A stretch of DNA of 64,000 nt from JBAXXL01 sp038206725. Its GTDB lineage: Bacteria > Bacteroidota > Ignavibacteria > Kapaibacteriales > UBA2268. The translations under genes were made by a program, and so were the position numbers. The stretch covers positions 75,041-139,040 of the forward strand of contig JBBRAO010000003.1 in assembly GCA_038206725.1 (NCBI GenBank), given 5' to 3'. This document shows, piece by piece, positions 62,000-64,000 of this stretch. The notes below the pieces were generated by a model. The model was given only the letters and a program-made list of their open reading frames with translations. It was not told where the DNA came from and did not search any database. Numbering within the stretch: the stretch's first letter is position 1; every line of letters starts with the position of its first letter.

Positions 62000-62030
62000 C
62001 AAATTTACACAAAGCATTTTAAGTGACAAA
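62000..62030 (-). promoter_or_regulatory. Bacteroidota-type promoter of the DUF3822-rsmD unit
   Basis: On the minus strand TTTG (62030-62027), 19 bases, TAAATTTG (62007-62000): a full consensus match, 25 bases before the ATG at 61975. Confidence 0.7.
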
Positions 62031-62178
62031 ATTATAAGTCAAGAAAATGTTAAACATATCCGTAGTGAAAAATTTCATCAATGAATAAATATTAATTTAT
62101 TTTCTAAAATAGAGAAAAATATTTTTTTTTAATTATAAATAGCTATAATTTAGAATATATTCGATTGACAATTTCAAA

Positions 62179-62204
62179 GAAAATAGTTTGACGCGTCTAT
62201 TTTC
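62179..62204. repeat. inverted repeat upstream of glutamate dehydrogenase
   Basis: GAAAATAG and CTATTTTC are perfect 8-base arms around a 10-base centre, 31 bases before the ATG. It could be an operator or a leader hairpin. Confidence 0.55.
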
Positions 62205-62234
62205 TATTATTTAACAAACATTGTGAGGCTTAAT

Positions 62235-63521
62235 ATGGCACAAGGTAATTTCAATGCGTTTGAAATGGCACAGAAACAATTTGATGCAGTAGCAGAAAAG
62301 TTAAATTTAGATGAAGCTACTCGAGCATTATTACGTAATGTAGATCGTGAATATCATTTTAACATATCAGTTAGAATGGACGATGGAACTTATAGAATAT
62401 TCCGTGGATATCGTTGTCAACACAGCGACGCACGCGGTCCTTGCAAAGGTGGTATCCGTTTCCATCCAAACGAAACAATCGATACTATCCGCGCTTTATC
62501 TATGTGGATGACGTGGAAATGCGCAGTAGTTGATATTCCTCTTGGCGGTGGTAAGGGCGGCGTAATTTGCGACCCTCATCATTTATCAATGAGAGAACAA
62601 GAAGGTATCTGCCGTGGCTGGGTACGTCAATTATATACTAATGTTGGACCTCTTCGCGACGTTCCGGCTCCTGATGTAATGACTAACGGTCAACATATGA
62701 TTTGGATGATGGACGAATACGAAAGATTAAATGGTGCAAAAATGCCTGGTATGATTACCGGTAAACCTTTGGGCGTTGGTGGATCTTTAGGTCGTACAGA
62801 AGCTACCGGTTACGGTGCAGTTTATTGCGCTCGTGAATTCTTGAAAGAAGAAGACATCGAAATGAAAGGTGTTACAGCTTCATTCCAAGGCTTTGGTAAC
62901 GTATCACAATATGCTGTTCAATTGTTACGCGAATATGGCGGTCTTCCAATCGCTGTTTCTTGCTGGGACAACACAGATCAAAAATCTTATACATTCCGTA
63001 GAATATCAGGTATCAACGAATTAGAATTGATGTCCATCACAAATAAATTTGGCGAAATTGATAAAGCAAAAGCTAAAGAAATCGGTTATGAAATTCTTCC
63101 TGGCGACGCTTGGATTGAACAAGAAGTTGATTTATTGTTCCCTGCCGCTATTGAAAATCAAATCCGTGAAGATAATGTTGGTAAAATTAAACCTTGCGTT
63201 AAATGTATCGTAGAAGGTGCAAATGGTCCAACAACTATCGAAGCTGATCAAGAAATCAAAAAACGCGGTATTTGGATTATTCCTGACTTTTTAGCTAATG
63301 CTGGTGGCGTTACCTGTTCATATTTCGAGCAAGTACAAAACAATATGAATTACTATTGGACAAAAGAAGAAGTTCTTACCAAATTAGATGAGAAAATGAC
63401 TGTTGCTTACAAAGCAGTTTCTAAATTAGCACACGACAAAAAAGTTTATATGAGAGACGCCGCTTATATGATCTCTATTTCTCGCGTTGCTGAAGCTTCT
63501 AAATTACGCGGCTGGTGCTAA
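62235..63521 (+). CDS. gdhA: glutamate dehydrogenase
   Basis: A 428-residue Glu/Leu/Phe/Val dehydrogenase family enzyme that interconverts glutamate and 2-oxoglutarate plus ammonia. The catalytic Lys is in PLGGGKGGV, and KGGIRFHP and WMTWKCAV are the substrate-binding segments. The Rossmann motif is SFQGFGNVSQYAVQLL, with NLPE-like NQ at the end of the C-terminal part (VEGANGPTT, PDFLANAGGVTCSYFEQVQN). The length fits the short hexameric type of enzymes. NAD or NADP preference cannot be settled from sequence. The ATG at 62235 is preferred over a GTG at 62223. Confidence 0.94.
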   Translation: MAQGNFNAFEMAQKQFDAVAEKLNLDEATRALLRNVDREYHFNISVRMDDGTYRIFRGYRCQHSDARGPCKGGIRFHPNETIDTIRALSMWMTWKCAVVDIPLGGGKGGVICDPHHLSMREQEGICRGWVRQLYTNVGPLRDVPAPDVMTNGQHMIWMMDEYERLNGAKMPGMITGKPLGVGGSLGRTEATGYGAVYCAREFLKEEDIEMKGVTASFQGFGNVSQYAVQLLREYGGLPIAVSCWDNTDQKSYTFRRISGINELELMSITNKFGEIDKAKAKEIGYEILPGDAWIEQEVDLLFPAAIENQIREDNVGKIKPCVKCIVEGANGPTTIEADQEIKKRGIWIIPDFLANAGGVTCSYFEQVQNNMNYYWTKEEVLTKLDEKMTVAYKAVSKLAHDKKVYMRDAAYMISISRVAEASKLRGWC

Positions 63522-63554
63522 GAATTTTATTCTTAAATACACGCTTATGAATTT

Positions 63555-63586
63555 GACTGCCGTTTGGAAAAACGGCAGTTTTTTTG
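63555..63586 (+). terminator. Rho-independent terminator after glutamate dehydrogenase
   Basis: ACTGCCGTTT and AAACGGCAGT form a 10-base stem with a GGAA loop, followed by seven T residues. Confidence 0.93.
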
Positions 63587-63614
63587 TCTGAACCCTGATT
63601 CAAAGGATTTTTTG

Positions 63615-63681
63615 GATGAAAGGAGACCTCTTCAATCCATTTATGGATAAAATGTTTATAGAAGAATAGATGACATTTTGC
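63615..63681 (+). repeat. dispersed intergenic repeat, copy 3
   Basis: Same core as copies at 1422-1490 and 42954-43003, including the distal ATGACATTTTGC that copy 1 also has. The rest of 63522-64000 is otherwise non-coding. Confidence 0.75.
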
Positions 63682-63885
63682 CCCATAAATCACGTAGTGA
63701 TGAAATATTAGTTTGGCTAATGACGATTTTCGGAACGAATGCGAAGAAGAGAAACCGCTAAGAAGTTGAAAGTTGAAAATGCGAAGAAGGAAATTCCCCC
63801 CCTTGGAACAAGTGGGTTAAACCTGTACGCGGTCGAAACGTCATTCCCATTCGTAATTTATAATTTTTATTTCTTCCCATTGGCA

Positions 63886-63922
63886 ATAAAAAAAAAGCCC
63901 CACCGTTTGTGTTGGCAGGGCT
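63886..63922 (-). terminator. terminator of a leftward gene beyond the window
   Basis: On the minus strand AGCCCTGCC and GGTGGGGCT form a stem (one mismatch) with a 9-base loop, followed by nine T residues. A minus-strand gene must lie to the right of the edge. Confidence 0.65.
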
Positions 63923-64000
63923 GTTAAAAACAAATATTGTAAAATGTTGAAAAAAATAGTGATTGTTTTTGTAGGAAAGGCTGATTTAGGGTCATAGCAA

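Noticed and set aside
63739..63927. Plus-strand open frame of 62 codons near the right end
   Set aside because: It runs through a minus-strand terminator hairpin and contains repeat-like sequence; no protein features.
63923..64000. Possible end of a leftward gene at the right edge
   Set aside because: A minus-strand frame ending just before the terminator can be drawn, but 20 or so codons without recognisable sequence are not enough to call it.

Overview
This is a chromosomal stretch of a low-GC bacterium of the Bacteroidota/Chlorobiota superphylum. The Bacteroidota branch or a relative such as Ignavibacteriota or Kapabacteria is most likely, but I cannot decide between them from this window. 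The evidence is: secreted proteins with type IX secretion (T9SS) C-terminal domains; a DUF3822 gene next to rsmD; promoters of the Bacteroidota type (TTTG, 19-20 bases, TAnnTTTG) instead of the sigma70 type; few Shine-Dalgarno sequences, with a striking exception at rpsU; and many dispersed short palindromic repeats.

Layout. 1-1.35 kb is an accessory remnant: the end of a RhuM-family gene, a STAS-like (DUF4325) gene and a frameshifted PIN-like gene. 1.5-4.8 kb (minus strand) holds a Nudix hydrolase, an ABC-2 permease, a MNT-type nucleotidyltransferase overlapping a small antitoxin-like ORF, and a DksA/TraR zinc-finger protein. 4.9-15.7 kb (plus) has an EamA transporter and then a tightly packed run: SpoU methyltransferase, plsY, gpsA, a secreted protein, a Lon-like protease, an S41-like protein and rlmN. 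15.7-19.5 kb is the division cluster ftsQ-ftsA-ftsZ with its own promoter and terminator. 19.6-25 kb holds a VIT/VWA/TonB_C protein, two orphan HicB-like genes, a dinD remnant and a PPi-type phosphofructokinase. 25-27 kb is rqcH bracketed by inverted copies of a 130-bp repeat. 27-33.9 kb has a phosphohexomutase and dnaB (minus), then an SDR gene, tpiA, pgsA, pgpA and mnmA (plus).

33.9-39.8 kb is a T9SS-cargo locus: a broken gene copy, a secreted protein with 23 cysteines, and an intact 837-residue paralogue. 39.8-43.6 kb has rodZ, a DUF2279 protein, an unrecognised small basic protein and rpsU, followed by a large nested inverted repeat and a strong candidate small RNA with promoter, rod-like fold and terminator. 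43.6-46.7 kb is a VWA/FN3-like T9SS protein and a 22/23-bp tandem array. 46.7-54.8 kb has gltX, a dipeptidase, an SDR gene, aminopeptidase P, a TonB-dependent-receptor-like protein and a small membrane protein. 55.3-59.9 kb is an operon of a sugar-phosphate transferase, ssb, a HAD hydrolase, cmk and a GT2 glycosyltransferase. The window ends with OsmC, rsmD with DUF3822, and glutamate dehydrogenase.

Most genes are housekeeping. plsY, gpsA, pgsA and pgpA make phospholipids; ftsQAZ and rodZ handle division and shape; rlmN, rsmD, mnmA, gltX, rpsU and rqcH serve translation. The points most worth following are the candidate small RNA at 43.4 kb, the perfect Shine-Dalgarno sequence of rpsU, the mosaic pseudogene/gene pair around the cysteine-rich protein, the inverted repeats around rqcH, and the nucleotidyltransferase with its overlapping antitoxin-like ORF.
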